Assembly (NCBI RefSeq): GCF_001884065.1
Contig: NZ_MACH01000093.1
Location: 124,001-188,000, forward strand
DNA from: Bacillus proteolyticus
GTDB taxonomy: Bacteria > Bacillota > Bacilli > Bacillales > Bacillaceae_G
Reading direction: 5' to 3'
Length of the DNA: 64,000 nucleotides
Part shown: piece after piece, positions 8,332 through 16,985 of the stretch
Layout: every line of letters begins with the position of its first letter
Position numbering within the stretch: the first letter of the stretch is position 1
The notes under the pieces: model-generated
The model's database searches: none
Seen by the model: only the letters and a program-made list of their open reading frames with translations
What the model was told of the DNA's origin: nothing
Translations under genes and position numbers: made by a program

Positions 8332-9444
8332 TTAAGGTAGAGCTGGTTCAAATTCTCCAGCGATTGTTTGATATCCATTATTGCTCTCATACTCTTGCTT
8401 TCGCTCTAACCCGAATTTTTCTAAAATAGGAAGGTCATTTGTTGAAAATACATAACTATTTTCTAGCGCGACGTGTTCGTGCCATGCCCAGTTTGGTACA
8501 ACAAAGAAGTCTCCTTTAGACCAGTCGAAGCGAACACCATTAATAATCGTATACCCTGCCCCTTCATGCACATGATAGATTGATGCATGTGTATGACGAT
8601 GTGCTTTTCCTCTGAATCCCTTCGGCAGCTTTTGCATCCAAGCTGCAATCGTTGGGCATGCTGTTTCACCGTTCGATGGATTTATATATTCAACGGCATA
8701 ACCATCGTAAGCATCTGGCTCAAAACGACTTAATCCGTTAAGTGCAGCTTCCGTCCCTGCCCATTTGTAGGAACTAAGTGGAGCTTTCTTCGCATATCTA
8801 TCCGAAACCGGTCGAACCATTCCACCTTCATAACGCTGAGCAGTATAATTGTCCTGAACATTTGGCTGTTCAATTTTTTCTGGATACGGCTCAAAGAACG
8901 TACCACCGAGATAATAAATGGTCGGAATATCAAGGCAGTCCATCCAAATCATCGGCTTATCACCAGTGTGACCATGTCCATGCCACAGTCCATTTGGAGT
9001 TGTTAAGAAGTCTCCCCGTTCCATGAAAATACGCTCTCCTTGCACAATTGAGTACGCCCCTTCTCCTTCCATAACGAAACGTAATGCATTTTGAACATGC
9101 CGATGTGACGGAGCGATTTCTCCAGGTTGTATCAATTGAACCGCAGCATATAACGTCTGGGTAGTCGATGCCCACCCCCAAGGTTTTCTATAATTAAGTC
9201 CTGGATTTTGTAAGTAAATGGCTCTTCGTTCGCCACCACGATCTGGTGTAAAGATTTGCGTCGCTTCCATCAACTTTTTTTGAAGTAATTCCGCTTTCCA
9301 AAGGTACGCTTGTGCATGAGGCTCAGGTGTGTGTTTCATTAAATCCGGGATTGCGTTCCAAAGTGGTCCCAGATGATATTGTTCTATATCACGATTGAAA
9401 TCTTGTACGAGTGTACTTTCAAAAAAAGCATTTTTTTCCGCCAT
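8332..9444 (-). CDS. Gentisate 1,2-dioxygenase
   Basis: A 370-residue bicupin iron dioxygenase that opens the ring of gentisate (2,5-dihydroxybenzoate) between C1 and C2, giving maleylpyruvate. Cupin 1 has the metal motif SHRH (H114, H116) and a later WHGHGH; cupin 2 has AHRHTHASIYHVHEG and WHEH. The length and the TPDRGGERRAI N-terminal region are typical of the family. It is the last gene of the long aromatic operon, 14 bases downstream of the DinB-fold gene, with its own RBS (AGGAGG). This enzyme fixes gentisate as the central intermediate of the cluster. Confidence 0.93.
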   Translation of the reverse strand: MAEKNAFFESTLVQDFNRDIEQYHLGPLWNAIPDLMKHTPEPHAQAYLWKAELLQKKLMEATQIFTPDRGGERRAIYLQNPGLNYRKPWGWASTTQTLYAAVQLIQPGEIAPSHRHVQNALRFVMEGEGAYSIVQGERIFMERGDFLTTPNGLWHGHGHTGDKPMIWMDCLDIPTIYYLGGTFFEPYPEKIEQPNVQDNYTAQRYEGGMVRPVSDRYAKKAPLSSYKWAGTEAALNGLSRFEPDAYDGYAVEYINPSNGETACPTIAAWMQKLPKGFRGKAHRHTHASIYHVHEGAGYTIINGVRFDWSKGDFFVVPNWAWHEHVALENSYVFSTNDLPILEKFGLERKQEYESNNGYQTIAGEFEPALP

Positions 9445-9458
9445 TTTATTTGCCTCCT

Positions 9459-9959
9459 TTATTGCTCATTAAATTTACATAAATTCCGTTCGATTTGTTT
9501 ATAATGCTTTTCTGTATGTTCTACGATGAGGTGATTAACGATAAAGTCAATCGGCTTATTGTTGAAACGAGGATTGCGACTTGGAGCCTGAATATTTAAC
9601 TCTTCGTCTGTTAATGTGCTCAGTACATTTTCTATGATGGTTGGTATAGTAGAAAGCTGCTGAATGACTTCTTCTACAGATTTTTCATTAATATTCTCTT
9701 CTGAAACTGTTTGTAGGCGTACTCCATCTGTTAAGCCGCGGCCCCATAAGTTTTCATTGTTTAATTGAATATTGTTTATTTCCTTTGCCCAATACGGAAT
9801 AGCTTCTGCTACATGTGTAATAATTTGCATAACTGACCATTCATCTTCTGAAGGTTTCCAACGGATTTTTTCTTCAGGCAAAGACTTAACAATCGTTTTT
9901 ATCTTATCGATTGAGTCATAAATAGATTCGACCGCATGGATTTGCACGTTTTTCGTCAT
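9459..9959 (-). CDS. DinB/MDMPI-fold protein, candidate thiol-dependent maleylpyruvate isomerase
   Basis: A 166-residue four-helix-bundle protein of the DinB superfamily. The usual metal-binding histidines are visible: H49 (ITHVAEA) and the pair H148/H152 in VEHTEKHY. In actinobacteria a mycothiol-dependent maleylpyruvate isomerase has this same fold, and no glutathione- or zeta-class isomerase is present in the cluster. Its place between gentisate dioxygenase and the fumarylpyruvate hydrolase, with a four-base ATGA overlap to the latter, suggests it isomerises maleylpyruvate, presumably with bacillithiol. Family: seen. Activity: inference. It could instead be one of the many DinB thiol-transferases of unknown substrate. 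Confidence 0.75.
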   Translation of the reverse strand: MTKNVQIHAVESIYDSIDKIKTIVKSLPEEKIRWKPSEDEWSVMQIITHVAEAIPYWAKEINNIQLNNENLWGRGLTDGVRLQTVSEENINEKSVEEVIQQLSTIPTIIENVLSTLTDEELNIQAPSRNPRFNNKPIDFIVNHLIVEHTEKHYKQIERNLCKFNEQ

Positions 9960-10900
9960 AGTACTGGCACCTCTACTGTTTGTCTTACTCTATTTTCAAG
10001 TACACCTACTCGATCAACTTCAATTCGAACGATGTCTCCATCTTTAAGAAATACTTGCGGATTACGTGCAACACCTACACCACCTGGCGTACCTGTTAAA
10101 ATGACATCCCCTGGCTCTAGTGTCATTAAACCTGATAGGAACGAAACGAGATATTGTACCGAGAATACTAAATTAGCAGTATTAGACTGTTGACGTTTCT
10201 CTCCATTAACTGTTAATACGATTTCCAAGCCAGATGGGTTCGTTAATTCATCTGATGTAATTAACCACGGTCCCATTGGGGCACTTCCTTCAACTGTCTT
10301 ACCTTGAAGCCATTGAATCGTACGGCGCTGAATATCACGATAAGTAATATCATTCACAATTGTGTAACCTGCTACATAATGAAGAGCATCGTCTTCTGAA
10401 ACATTTCGGACACGCTTTCCGATTACAAAAGCAAATTCAGCTTCGTAATCTAGTTGTTCCGAAATTGGGTAAAACGGAATATCATCTTGTGGACCGACTA
10501 CTGTATTCGCAAACTTCGCAAAGATGACCGGAAATGCAGGTAATTCTCGTTTCATTTCCAAAATATGTTCACGATAATTGTGACCTACACATATAATTTT
10601 TCCTGGCGCAGGTACTGGAGCTTCTATTTTCACTTCACCTTCTTCAAATACCAACTTATCTTCATGTTTTTTCATAAGCGCATAAGCAATCGCATCTTTT
10701 GCAAGATTCATACTTTCTTTTCCACCTTGTAAAAATCCATTCATATCCTTTGGTATATACGCCTCTGCAATTTGAGTGGTACGAAGATTTCCCTCGCTTG
10801 TCAATTTCGCTTTAAAAGCAGCATGTAAATCGATCAATTTTCCGTTCTCTAGAGCAGCGATTCGCGTTTCTCCGTTATGTGTAAAAGTAACAAGTTTCAT
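9956..10900 (-). CDS. Fumarylacetoacetate hydrolase-family protein, likely fumarylpyruvate hydrolase
   Basis: A 314-residue FAH-fold enzyme. The metal-binding core is visible as DYEAEFAFVIGK (about 157-168) and the later D in VNDITYRD; the C-terminal GDVILTGTPGGVG is characteristic. With gentisate dioxygenase and the DinB protein it completes ring breakdown to fumarate and pyruvate. The ATG at 10900 was chosen because AAAGGG lies 8 bases upstream; a GTG three codons earlier is too close to that site. The stop overlaps the DinB start by four bases. Confidence 0.9.
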   Translation of the reverse strand: MKLVTFTHNGETRIAALENGKLIDLHAAFKAKLTSEGNLRTTQIAEAYIPKDMNGFLQGGKESMNLAKDAIAYALMKKHEDKLVFEEGEVKIEAPVPAPGKIICVGHNYREHILEMKRELPAFPVIFAKFANTVVGPQDDIPFYPISEQLDYEAEFAFVIGKRVRNVSEDDALHYVAGYTIVNDITYRDIQRRTIQWLQGKTVEGSAPMGPWLITSDELTNPSGLEIVLTVNGEKRQQSNTANLVFSVQYLVSFLSGLMTLEPGDVILTGTPGGVGVARNPQVFLKDGDIVRIEVDRVGVLENRVRQTVEVPVL

Positions 10901-10993
10901 AATACTCACCCTTTCCTTTAAAATAAGTGAAATTCTACCTTCTCAAATAATCGAAAACGATAATAATATATGACTTTCCAGCCCTACTCTTTG

Positions 10994-11551
10994 TTATAAA
11001 AGATAAAAAGTATTTCCTTCTGGTCCAAGTGGCACATGTCCCATTTCCATTAACTCTATAATTGGGAGACACACATTCTTTTCTTCAGCTAATTCAGCAG
11101 CACATGCCAGAACACTTACGTACATCGCATGCCCGACGAGAAATTTCACTGTTTTTTCCTCTCCAAAAATTTCGAACGCCTCTTTATAAACACCATGAAA
11201 GATTGCTTCTGGTACTTTATCTACTACATCTACTAGAAGTTTTTCGTTACCAACACGTACAATTTTTTCTTTCAATTGATCAGGCACTGCTGCTAGTGCC
11301 CCCCATAAATTGTTATCTTCAAATGAAATCCGCTCAATTGTTTCATTTAATTGTTTTCTTGAAATCCATTTGATTTCATATTCACTAATGTTTAGAGAAC
11401 TCATAAATTGATCAATTTTCTTCTCAGCCTCTACATTTTGCTGTCCAATGTTGTAATACCAGTTCATCGTCATTAACCGTTCAATCATTCCATTTGTAGA
11501 ACGTGCATGAGAACCATATTTTTCTTCATTCATGAATTGAGACAAAGCCAT
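10994..11551 (-). CDS. Unknown protein within the gentisate operon
   Basis: A 185-residue soluble protein I do not recognise. It is mostly helical, has no signal peptide or membrane segment, two cysteines (near residues 150 and 161) and the C-terminal stretch GHVPLGPEGNTFYLL. A good RBS (AAAGGAGCG) precedes the ATG. It lies between the FAD hydroxylase and the FAH gene on the same strand, so it is probably co-expressed with the pathway; an accessory role for the hydroxylase or the CoA steps is possible, but nothing in the sequence shows it. Confidence 0.8.
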   Translation of the reverse strand: MALSQFMNEEKYGSHARSTNGMIERLMTMNWYYNIGQQNVEAEKKIDQFMSSLNISEYEIKWISRKQLNETIERISFEDNNLWGALAAVPDQLKEKIVRVGNEKLLVDVVDKVPEAIFHGVYKEAFEIFGEEKTVKFLVGHAMYVSVLACAAELAEEKNVCLPIIELMEMGHVPLGPEGNTFYLL

Positions 11552-11605
11552 TTCTTATCGCTCCTTTCATATCGTTCATGTTACCGATCTAAGTTTTTTA
11601 TACTT

Positions 11606-12835
11606 TTAATATTTCGTTGTCAGTTCAGGAGGTCCAAATTTCGGTCCATATGGCCCCTCATCAAGCCATCTTCCAAGCCTAGGAACGATAGATACCATTG
11701 AAGCAGCAATGTCGCGTTTCATGTTCATTTCAGGAGAGTTCCCCTGAAGGTGGTGAAGCGCAGTAGTTGAAGCGTCTCGGTTCCATTTAGCTGCAATTCG
11801 GCGTTCGTTTGCAGCTGCTTCAATTGCGTTTATCCGCTCTTCTTCAGCGTTAGATTGAAGCGCCTTCTCAATACCTCTCGCAGCGAGAACAGCATCTGGA
11901 ATTCCAGAGTTTAATCCACGTGCTCCGAATGGGGCGAATAAGTGTGCTGCTTCTCCAGCTAGAAGAACACGACGTTTTTCGTCAGTAAATGAATTTGCCA
12001 CAATTTGATGGAAGCGATAGGAAGACACCCACGTAATCCTATCAGCGTACTTAGCATCCATGACTTTCGGCAACCATTTCTTAACACTTTCAATATTTGT
12101 ATAATCATCTGGGTTATCTGACTCAAGGAGTTGTAAATCGATACGCCATCCACCTTTAAACGGAACAAACATAACATTTCTTCCCTCCATAGCTGGATGT
12201 TGATAATGGAATATTCTTTCTAAAGGAAATGGATCTGTTTCATCTTCTTTCGCATCTACGACGATAAAAGTATCTGCTGTGCGCGGTCCTTCAAACGTTA
12301 ATCCCGCTTGCTCTCTTACGATTGAACGTGCTCCATCACATCCAATTACATACTGCGACTTTAAGATTTCGTCATTTGTGATTGTTACTTCTACTCCAGA
12401 GTCTGTAAAGTGTAACTTTTTAACTGGGGCATCCCAAAGGAATTCAACGCCCGCATTTATACAAGCCTCATACATATGCTTTTCGATCTCATCTTTATGA
12501 AGGGCTGTGAAATGAGGCAAGCGGTTTGACTTAAGGTTTTCATCCTTACCATAATCTCGTACATATACTTCTTTCCCTTTATAAAACGTTCGTTTTACTG
12601 GCCAAATAATTCCGTTATGAGCAAGTGTAAAACCAAGACCTTCTGCAGTCTCCTCCAGTAGTTTTAACGAAGCACTATGCAAATAAATTGCTCTACTTCC
12701 CGGACGTGGTCTTCCGAATGAATCTCCCTCTATTACTAATGTTGAAATGCCCTTCTTTTGTAATGAAAGTCCTGCTACAAGTCCTACTGGGCCCGCACCA
12801 ACAACAATGGCATCATAATTTTTTTCTTTTCCCAT
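11606..12835 (-). CDS. FAD-dependent aromatic hydroxylase (group A)
   Basis: A 409-residue flavoprotein monooxygenase of the p-hydroxybenzoate hydroxylase type. Seen: N-terminal GAGPVG dinucleotide motif (about 13-18), DG motif VIGCDGARS (about 163-171) and, at about 290-300, LLAGEAAHLFAPFGARG, where the usual GD of the FAD-ribose motif reads GE. Placed directly after genes for a CoA ligase and a hotdog thioesterase, the best hypothesis is hydroxylation of a hydroxybenzoyl-CoA to gentisyl-CoA, as described for salicylyl-CoA and 4-hydroxybenzoyl-CoA routes; a direct 3-hydroxybenzoate 6-hydroxylase is the simple alternative. ATG 12835 is used (GGGGAG upstream); GTG 12838 is possible. Confidence 0.85.
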   Translation of the reverse strand: MGKEKNYDAIVVGAGPVGLVAGLSLQKKGISTLVIEGDSFGRPRPGSRAIYLHSASLKLLEETAEGLGFTLAHNGIIWPVKRTFYKGKEVYVRDYGKDENLKSNRLPHFTALHKDEIEKHMYEACINAGVEFLWDAPVKKLHFTDSGVEVTITNDEILKSQYVIGCDGARSIVREQAGLTFEGPRTADTFIVVDAKEDETDPFPLERIFHYQHPAMEGRNVMFVPFKGGWRIDLQLLESDNPDDYTNIESVKKWLPKVMDAKYADRITWVSSYRFHQIVANSFTDEKRRVLLAGEAAHLFAPFGARGLNSGIPDAVLAARGIEKALQSNAEEERINAIEAAANERRIAAKWNRDASTTALHHLQGNSPEMNMKRDIAASMVSIVPRLGRWLDEGPYGPKFGPPELTTKY

Positions 12836-12890
12836 CACTATCTCCCCTTCACTAACAATTTCCCATTATGATATCTTTACTTGTTCTTCT

Positions 12891-13307
12891 TTAACTTCCT
12901 ACAGTTTTTATCTCTGGCATCATCTTCTTCCGAATATCCTCAGGTATTGGATACGCTTTTGCTTTTTCTTTGAAAGAAGTCCATGCACGAGTTTCATAAC
13001 CTTCTGCCACAATCTGTTCCCCTTTTACAAAAACATGCTGTATTGTAAAAACTTTATTACGCAATTCGTTCACAGTACTTTTCACAACTACTTGGTCTTC
13101 AAAACGAAGAGGTGACTTAAATTGGCATTTTGCTTCTAGTAAAGGCAATCCAATTTGTTGTTCTTCGTAAAGCTCGACTGAAGGAAAACCAATTTTTTTA
13201 AAATATTCATGAGTTGCTTCATCCATCCATTTATAAAAATTAGGATAATACACAATGCCCGCAGCATCAGTATCTCCCCACCTTACTTGAAAAGCATACT
13301 CTTCCAT
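12891..13307 (-). CDS. Hotdog acyl-CoA thioesterase, 4-hydroxybenzoyl-CoA thioesterase type
   Basis: A 138-residue 4HBT-family thioesterase. The N-terminal WGDTDAAGIVYYPNF carries the catalytic aspartate (D14, equivalent to Asp17 of the Pseudomonas 4-hydroxybenzoyl-CoA thioesterase). It would release a free aromatic acid from its CoA ester, here most plausibly gentisate from gentisyl-CoA. It starts 21 bases after the CoA ligase stop and precedes the FAD hydroxylase, which ties the three together. A general short-chain acyl-CoA thioesterase is the alternative. Confidence 0.88.
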   Translation of the reverse strand: MEEYAFQVRWGDTDAAGIVYYPNFYKWMDEATHEYFKKIGFPSVELYEEQQIGLPLLEAKCQFKSPLRFEDQVVVKSTVNELRNKVFTIQHVFVKGEQIVAEGYETRAWTSFKEKAKAYPIPEDIRKKMMPEIKTVGS

Positions 13308-13328
13308 TATGCCTTCGCCTCCTATCTA

Positions 13329-14885
13329 TTAAACTGTTGGACTACTATTTGAAGATACTTGTTCTCTCAATTTCAACTTTTGAATTTTCCCACTTGCTGT
13401 TACAGGAAATTCATCAGTAAAGATCACTTTCTCTGGCAGTTTATAAATTGCGATTCTCTCTTTAAGATAGAATTTTATTTCTTCTTCTGTACTTACTTCC
13501 CCATTCTTTAACCGTATGACCGCACATGCAACTTCTCCAAGTACTTTATCTGGAAGACCTACAACTGCTGCTTCTATTACTTTTGGATGTTTCATAATGA
13601 CTGCTTCAATTTCTTGAGGATAAACGTTTAGCCCGCCTCTTATAATCATCTCTTTCTTTCGTCCTACGAATCTTAAATACCCTTGAGGATCGAGGGTACC
13701 TAAATCTCCTGAATAGTACCAACCTTCATTATCTAAAACTTGTTTTGTTTGTTCGGGCATATTGTAGTACCCTTTCATTACACCGAATCCTTTAACTGCG
13801 ATCTCTCCCACTTCTCCAGAAGGAAGATCCACTCTATTCTCATCTACAATTTTCAATGTTACTCCTGGAATTGCCTTTCCAAGCGTTTCTGTTATATTCT
13901 GCTTTGTATCATCATAAGAGGTCATCGTAATAGAGACCGTCTCAGTTATCCCGAATGACTGACAAAGATTAATTCCCATCCGTTCACGTATATCCGTCAC
14001 TGTTTTTGCCGGAATAGGTGCGGCGCCAACTAATCCGGCACGCAAGGAAGATAAATCATATTTATTAAAATCCTCTAATTCTAGTTCTTTTATAAACATG
14101 GTTGGTACGCCTTTTTGGATCGTTACCTTTTCTTGTGCAATTAATTGTAAAGTCTCTCGCGGACGGAATTTTTCTTGTAATACTATTCGTCCTCCCATCG
14201 CTACTGCACAAAGCATATTAATCGCCATACCGAAAATATGAAACAGTGGTGCCGAAATAATAAATACATCCTCTTGTGTACAATGCAGCTCTATTCCTAT
14301 CGTTTGCGCAGATTGTACAACAGCACGGTGTGTAACCATTACACCTTTTGGAGTTCCCGTCGTCCCTGACGTATATAATATACAAAACAAATCTTCATTC
14401 ACATTTATACTTACTGGTTCAACATCCATTTTTTTTGTACGAATTAACTCCTCATATGAACAGTAATTCTCTTGCGAAAATCGTACTGTAATAACCTTTC
14501 GTACCTTATTAACAACTTTTTCAAATCCAAAATTCTTTTCAAATTCCCCTGAAGCTATTAATAGCTTTGGAGCTGAACTTTCCAATATATATTCAATTTC
14601 ATATGATTTATATTTGGGGTTAAAAGGAACGATTATCGCTCCTAGTTTCGCAGCTGCAAAATAGATAACTACTGTTTCGGACCAGTTTGGTAGAGATACG
14701 GCGATACGGTCTGCTTTACCTACTCCTAGTCTCTTAAATGCCGTAGCTAAACAATCCACTTCCTGTTTCAATTGTTTGTATGTAATTCGCCTCGTTAAAT
14801 CGTATATCGCTTCTTTTTCACCGTAAGTTGAAGTAACCGTTTCTAACAGCCCATGCACCGATACTAAGTTTTTATCCTTTTTCAT
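13329..14885 (-). CDS. AMP-forming acyl/aryl-CoA ligase
   Basis: An adenylate-forming CoA ligase of 518 residues. The P-loop YTSGTTGTPKG lies near residue 170, followed by the A5-type region SFGITET, the hinge YYSGDLG...GRKKEMIIRGG and the C-terminal catalytic lysine in ASGKIQKLKL. It makes acyl- or aroyl-CoA from the acid, ATP and CoA. Its position before the thioesterase, hydroxylase and gentisate genes favours a hydroxybenzoate or hydroxycinnamate as substrate, but fatty acids cannot be excluded. The start is uncertain: ATG 14885 or GTG 14897; neither has a strong RBS. It lies 96 bases after the thiolase, with a hairpin between. Confidence 0.88.
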   Translation of the reverse strand: MKKDKNLVSVHGLLETVTSTYGEKEAIYDLTRRITYKQLKQEVDCLATAFKRLGVGKADRIAVSLPNWSETVVIYFAAAKLGAIIVPFNPKYKSYEIEYILESSAPKLLIASGEFEKNFGFEKVVNKVRKVITVRFSQENYCSYEELIRTKKMDVEPVSINVNEDLFCILYTSGTTGTPKGVMVTHRAVVQSAQTIGIELHCTQEDVFIISAPLFHIFGMAINMLCAVAMGGRIVLQEKFRPRETLQLIAQEKVTIQKGVPTMFIKELELEDFNKYDLSSLRAGLVGAAPIPAKTVTDIRERMGINLCQSFGITETVSITMTSYDDTKQNITETLGKAIPGVTLKIVDENRVDLPSGEVGEIAVKGFGVMKGYYNMPEQTKQVLDNEGWYYSGDLGTLDPQGYLRFVGRKKEMIIRGGLNVYPQEIEAVIMKHPKVIEAAVVGLPDKVLGEVACAVIRLKNGEVSTEEEIKFYLKERIAIYKLPEKVIFTDEFPVTASGKIQKLKLREQVSSNSSPTV

Positions 14886-14965
14886 TGTCTCACTCACTTT
14901 CTATCGTATTACCAACTAGCCTGAGTTTTTTATCCCATACTTATAGCCGGATAAACGATGTAGGA

Positions 14966-14992
14966 AAACCAGGAAGGACTCCTCCTGGCTTT
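14966..14992 (-). terminator. Intra-operon hairpin after the thiolase gene
   Basis: Read on the minus strand, CCAGGAGGA and TCCTTCCTGG form a strong stem followed by TTTTCC, directly after the thiolase stop codon. It may partly terminate transcription and separate the beta-oxidation module from the ligase-gentisate module, or protect the upstream mRNA end. Confidence 0.6.
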
Positions 14993-14993
14993 T

Positions 14994-16172
14994 CTAATAC
15001 AAAGCTTCCCAAATTGCTGCAATTCCTTGACCTCCACCAATACAAACTGCGGATATCCCGTACTTCTTATTTCTTCTTCTTAACTCATAAATTAAAGATA
15101 GAGAAATTCTCGTTCCACTCGCAGCAAGTGGATGACCTATCGCAATTGCCCCGCCATTTACATTCGCTTTATTAAGATCAAATCCTAATTCTTTTTGACA
15201 AGCTAAGTACTGCGCAGAGAATGCTTCATTAATTTCAATTAAGTCTAAGTCTGCTAAAGTTAAATTCGCTTTTTCTAATGCACTTTGAATAGCTGGAACC
15301 GGTCCGATTCCCATATACTTCGGTTCCACTCCAACAACAGCCCAAGAAACGAGCTTAGCAATCGGTTTTAATCCTCTTTCATTTGCATAATCGCTTGATG
15401 CTAAAACAACTGCCGCTGCACCGTCCACCATCCCACTTGCACTTCCGGGAGTCACTACACCATGCTCCACAAAGCGTGGCTTTAACTTTGCTAATTTTTC
15501 TAAACTCGTGTGACGGATATGCTCATCTTCTTCAATGACCTGCTCTCCTTTTCTTCCTTTCACTGTTACTGGAACAATCTCTTCTTTTAAATAACCTTTT
15601 TCCCTTGCTAAAAGAGCTCGCTCATGACTAGAAAGAGCATGCTGATCTACTTCTTCTCTCGTTAAGTTATATTTTGCAGCTAAATTCTCAGCTGTTTCTC
15701 CCATCGTACATTCGCCGTACGTATCATAAAGTCCATCCCATAGCCAATCTTCTAAGGCTGGACCGCCGAGCGGACTTCCCCATCTCATCCCAGGGATTAC
15801 ATGTGGCACTTGGCTCATGTTCTCCGTTCCTCCGGCAAGTGCAACTTCTGCTTCTCCGCATAGAATATAACGAGCAGCCGTTAAAATAGATTCAACGCCC
15901 GTTCCGCAAAGACGATTAATTGTCAAAGCGGGGACATGAATAGGTGCTCCAGCTTTTAAACCAACATGCCTTGCCAATAAATGTGCATCTTTACTAGATT
16001 GCTGAACGTTACCAAATACAACTTGATCAATATCTTCAGCAGATATTGAAGCTTTTCTTATGGCTTCCTTAGCGGCAATTGCCCCTAATTCTGTTGCATT
16101 CATCCCCCGGAATGATCCCGAAATTTCAGTGAACGGAGTCCTGGCTCCCTCTAATAAAACAATTTCTTTCAT
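14994..16172 (-). CDS. Acetyl-CoA acetyltransferase / 3-ketoacyl-CoA thiolase
   Basis: A 392-residue thiolase. The acylated cysteine is C89 in NRLCGTGVES. The C-terminal NEAFSAQ, GHPLAASG and CIGGGQG carry the remaining catalytic His and Cys. It cleaves 3-ketoacyl-CoA with CoA (or condenses acetyl-CoA). It is encoded with an enoyl-CoA hydratase and a 3-hydroxyacyl-CoA dehydrogenase, so together they can run the last three steps of a beta-oxidation round, possibly on a phenylpropanoid-CoA side chain upstream of gentisate formation. Good RBS (AAAAGGA) before the ATG. Confidence 0.93.
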   Translation of the reverse strand: MKEIVLLEGARTPFTEISGSFRGMNATELGAIAAKEAIRKASISAEDIDQVVFGNVQQSSKDAHLLARHVGLKAGAPIHVPALTINRLCGTGVESILTAARYILCGEAEVALAGGTENMSQVPHVIPGMRWGSPLGGPALEDWLWDGLYDTYGECTMGETAENLAAKYNLTREEVDQHALSSHERALLAREKGYLKEEIVPVTVKGRKGEQVIEEDEHIRHTSLEKLAKLKPRFVEHGVVTPGSASGMVDGAAAVVLASSDYANERGLKPIAKLVSWAVVGVEPKYMGIGPVPAIQSALEKANLTLADLDLIEINEAFSAQYLACQKELGFDLNKANVNGGAIAIGHPLAASGTRISLSLIYELRRRNKKYGISAVCIGGGQGIAAIWEALY

Positions 16173-16187
16173 ATCCTTTTCACCTCA

Positions 16188-16967
16188 TTATTTCCCTAAA
16201 TAAACTGGTTTTCTTTTTTCAACGAATGCTTGTAATCCTTCTTTTCGATCCTCTGTTGCGAAAGCATTTCCAAAACAGGTACTTTCAATGATTAAGCCTG
16301 TTTCAAGATCAGCATTACTTCCTACATTTACTGCCGTTTTTAACATTTGAAGTGCTACTGGTGGTTTTTTTGCCAATTTATATGCCCATTCCTTTGCAAA
16401 TTCAAACAACTCTTCCGCAGGTACTACTTTGTTGACAATATGTAAATCGAAAGCACGCTCTGCATCAAACATATCTCCGAAATACAGTAATTCTTTCGCT
16501 ATGCCTTGGCCTACAATCTTTTGAAGACGCTGTGTTCCTCCGCCTCCAGGAATAATTCCGAGTCCTACTTCTGGAAAAGCGAATTTTGCTTGATCCGAAC
16601 AAATACGTAAGTCACATGCAAGTGCAAGTTCAAAGCCACCACCAAGAGCTAATCCATTTATCGCAGCAATAACTGGTTTTGACAAATTTTCAATTTTGCT
16701 AAATACCGTTCGTGAAGTTTTATTCATTTTGGTTACACCGACAAGATCAAGTGCTGCCATTTCATTAATATCAGCGCCTGCAACAAATGCCTTCCTTCCG
16801 CTTCCTGTAAGAACGATAACTCGTACTTCTTCATTCGCCTCTAGTTCGCCAAATAGACTGGAAAGTTCATGAAACACTTGTGTATTCAACGGATTTACAG
16901 GTGGTCGATTAATTGTAACGATCGCAACTTTATTTTCAATATCACAAATTAAAAACTCATAATTCAT
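16188..16967 (-). CDS. Enoyl-CoA hydratase/isomerase-family protein
   Basis: A 259-residue crotonase-fold enzyme. The oxyanion-hole motifs AGADINEMAAL and GGGFELALACDLRI and the glutamate-containing PEVGLGIIPGGGGTQRL are present. It hydrates trans-2-enoyl-CoA. It lies 15 bases before the thiolase and 18 bases after the dehydrogenase gene in one operon. Confidence 0.93.
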   Translation of the reverse strand: MNYEFLICDIENKVAIVTINRPPVNPLNTQVFHELSSLFGELEANEEVRVIVLTGSGRKAFVAGADINEMAALDLVGVTKMNKTSRTVFSKIENLSKPVIAAINGLALGGGFELALACDLRICSDQAKFAFPEVGLGIIPGGGGTQRLQKIVGQGIAKELLYFGDMFDAERAFDLHIVNKVVPAEELFEFAKEWAYKLAKKPPVALQMLKTAVNVGSNADLETGLIIESTCFGNAFATEDRKEGLQAFVEKRKPVYLGK

Positions 16968-16985
16968 AACTTAATCCCCCATTCT

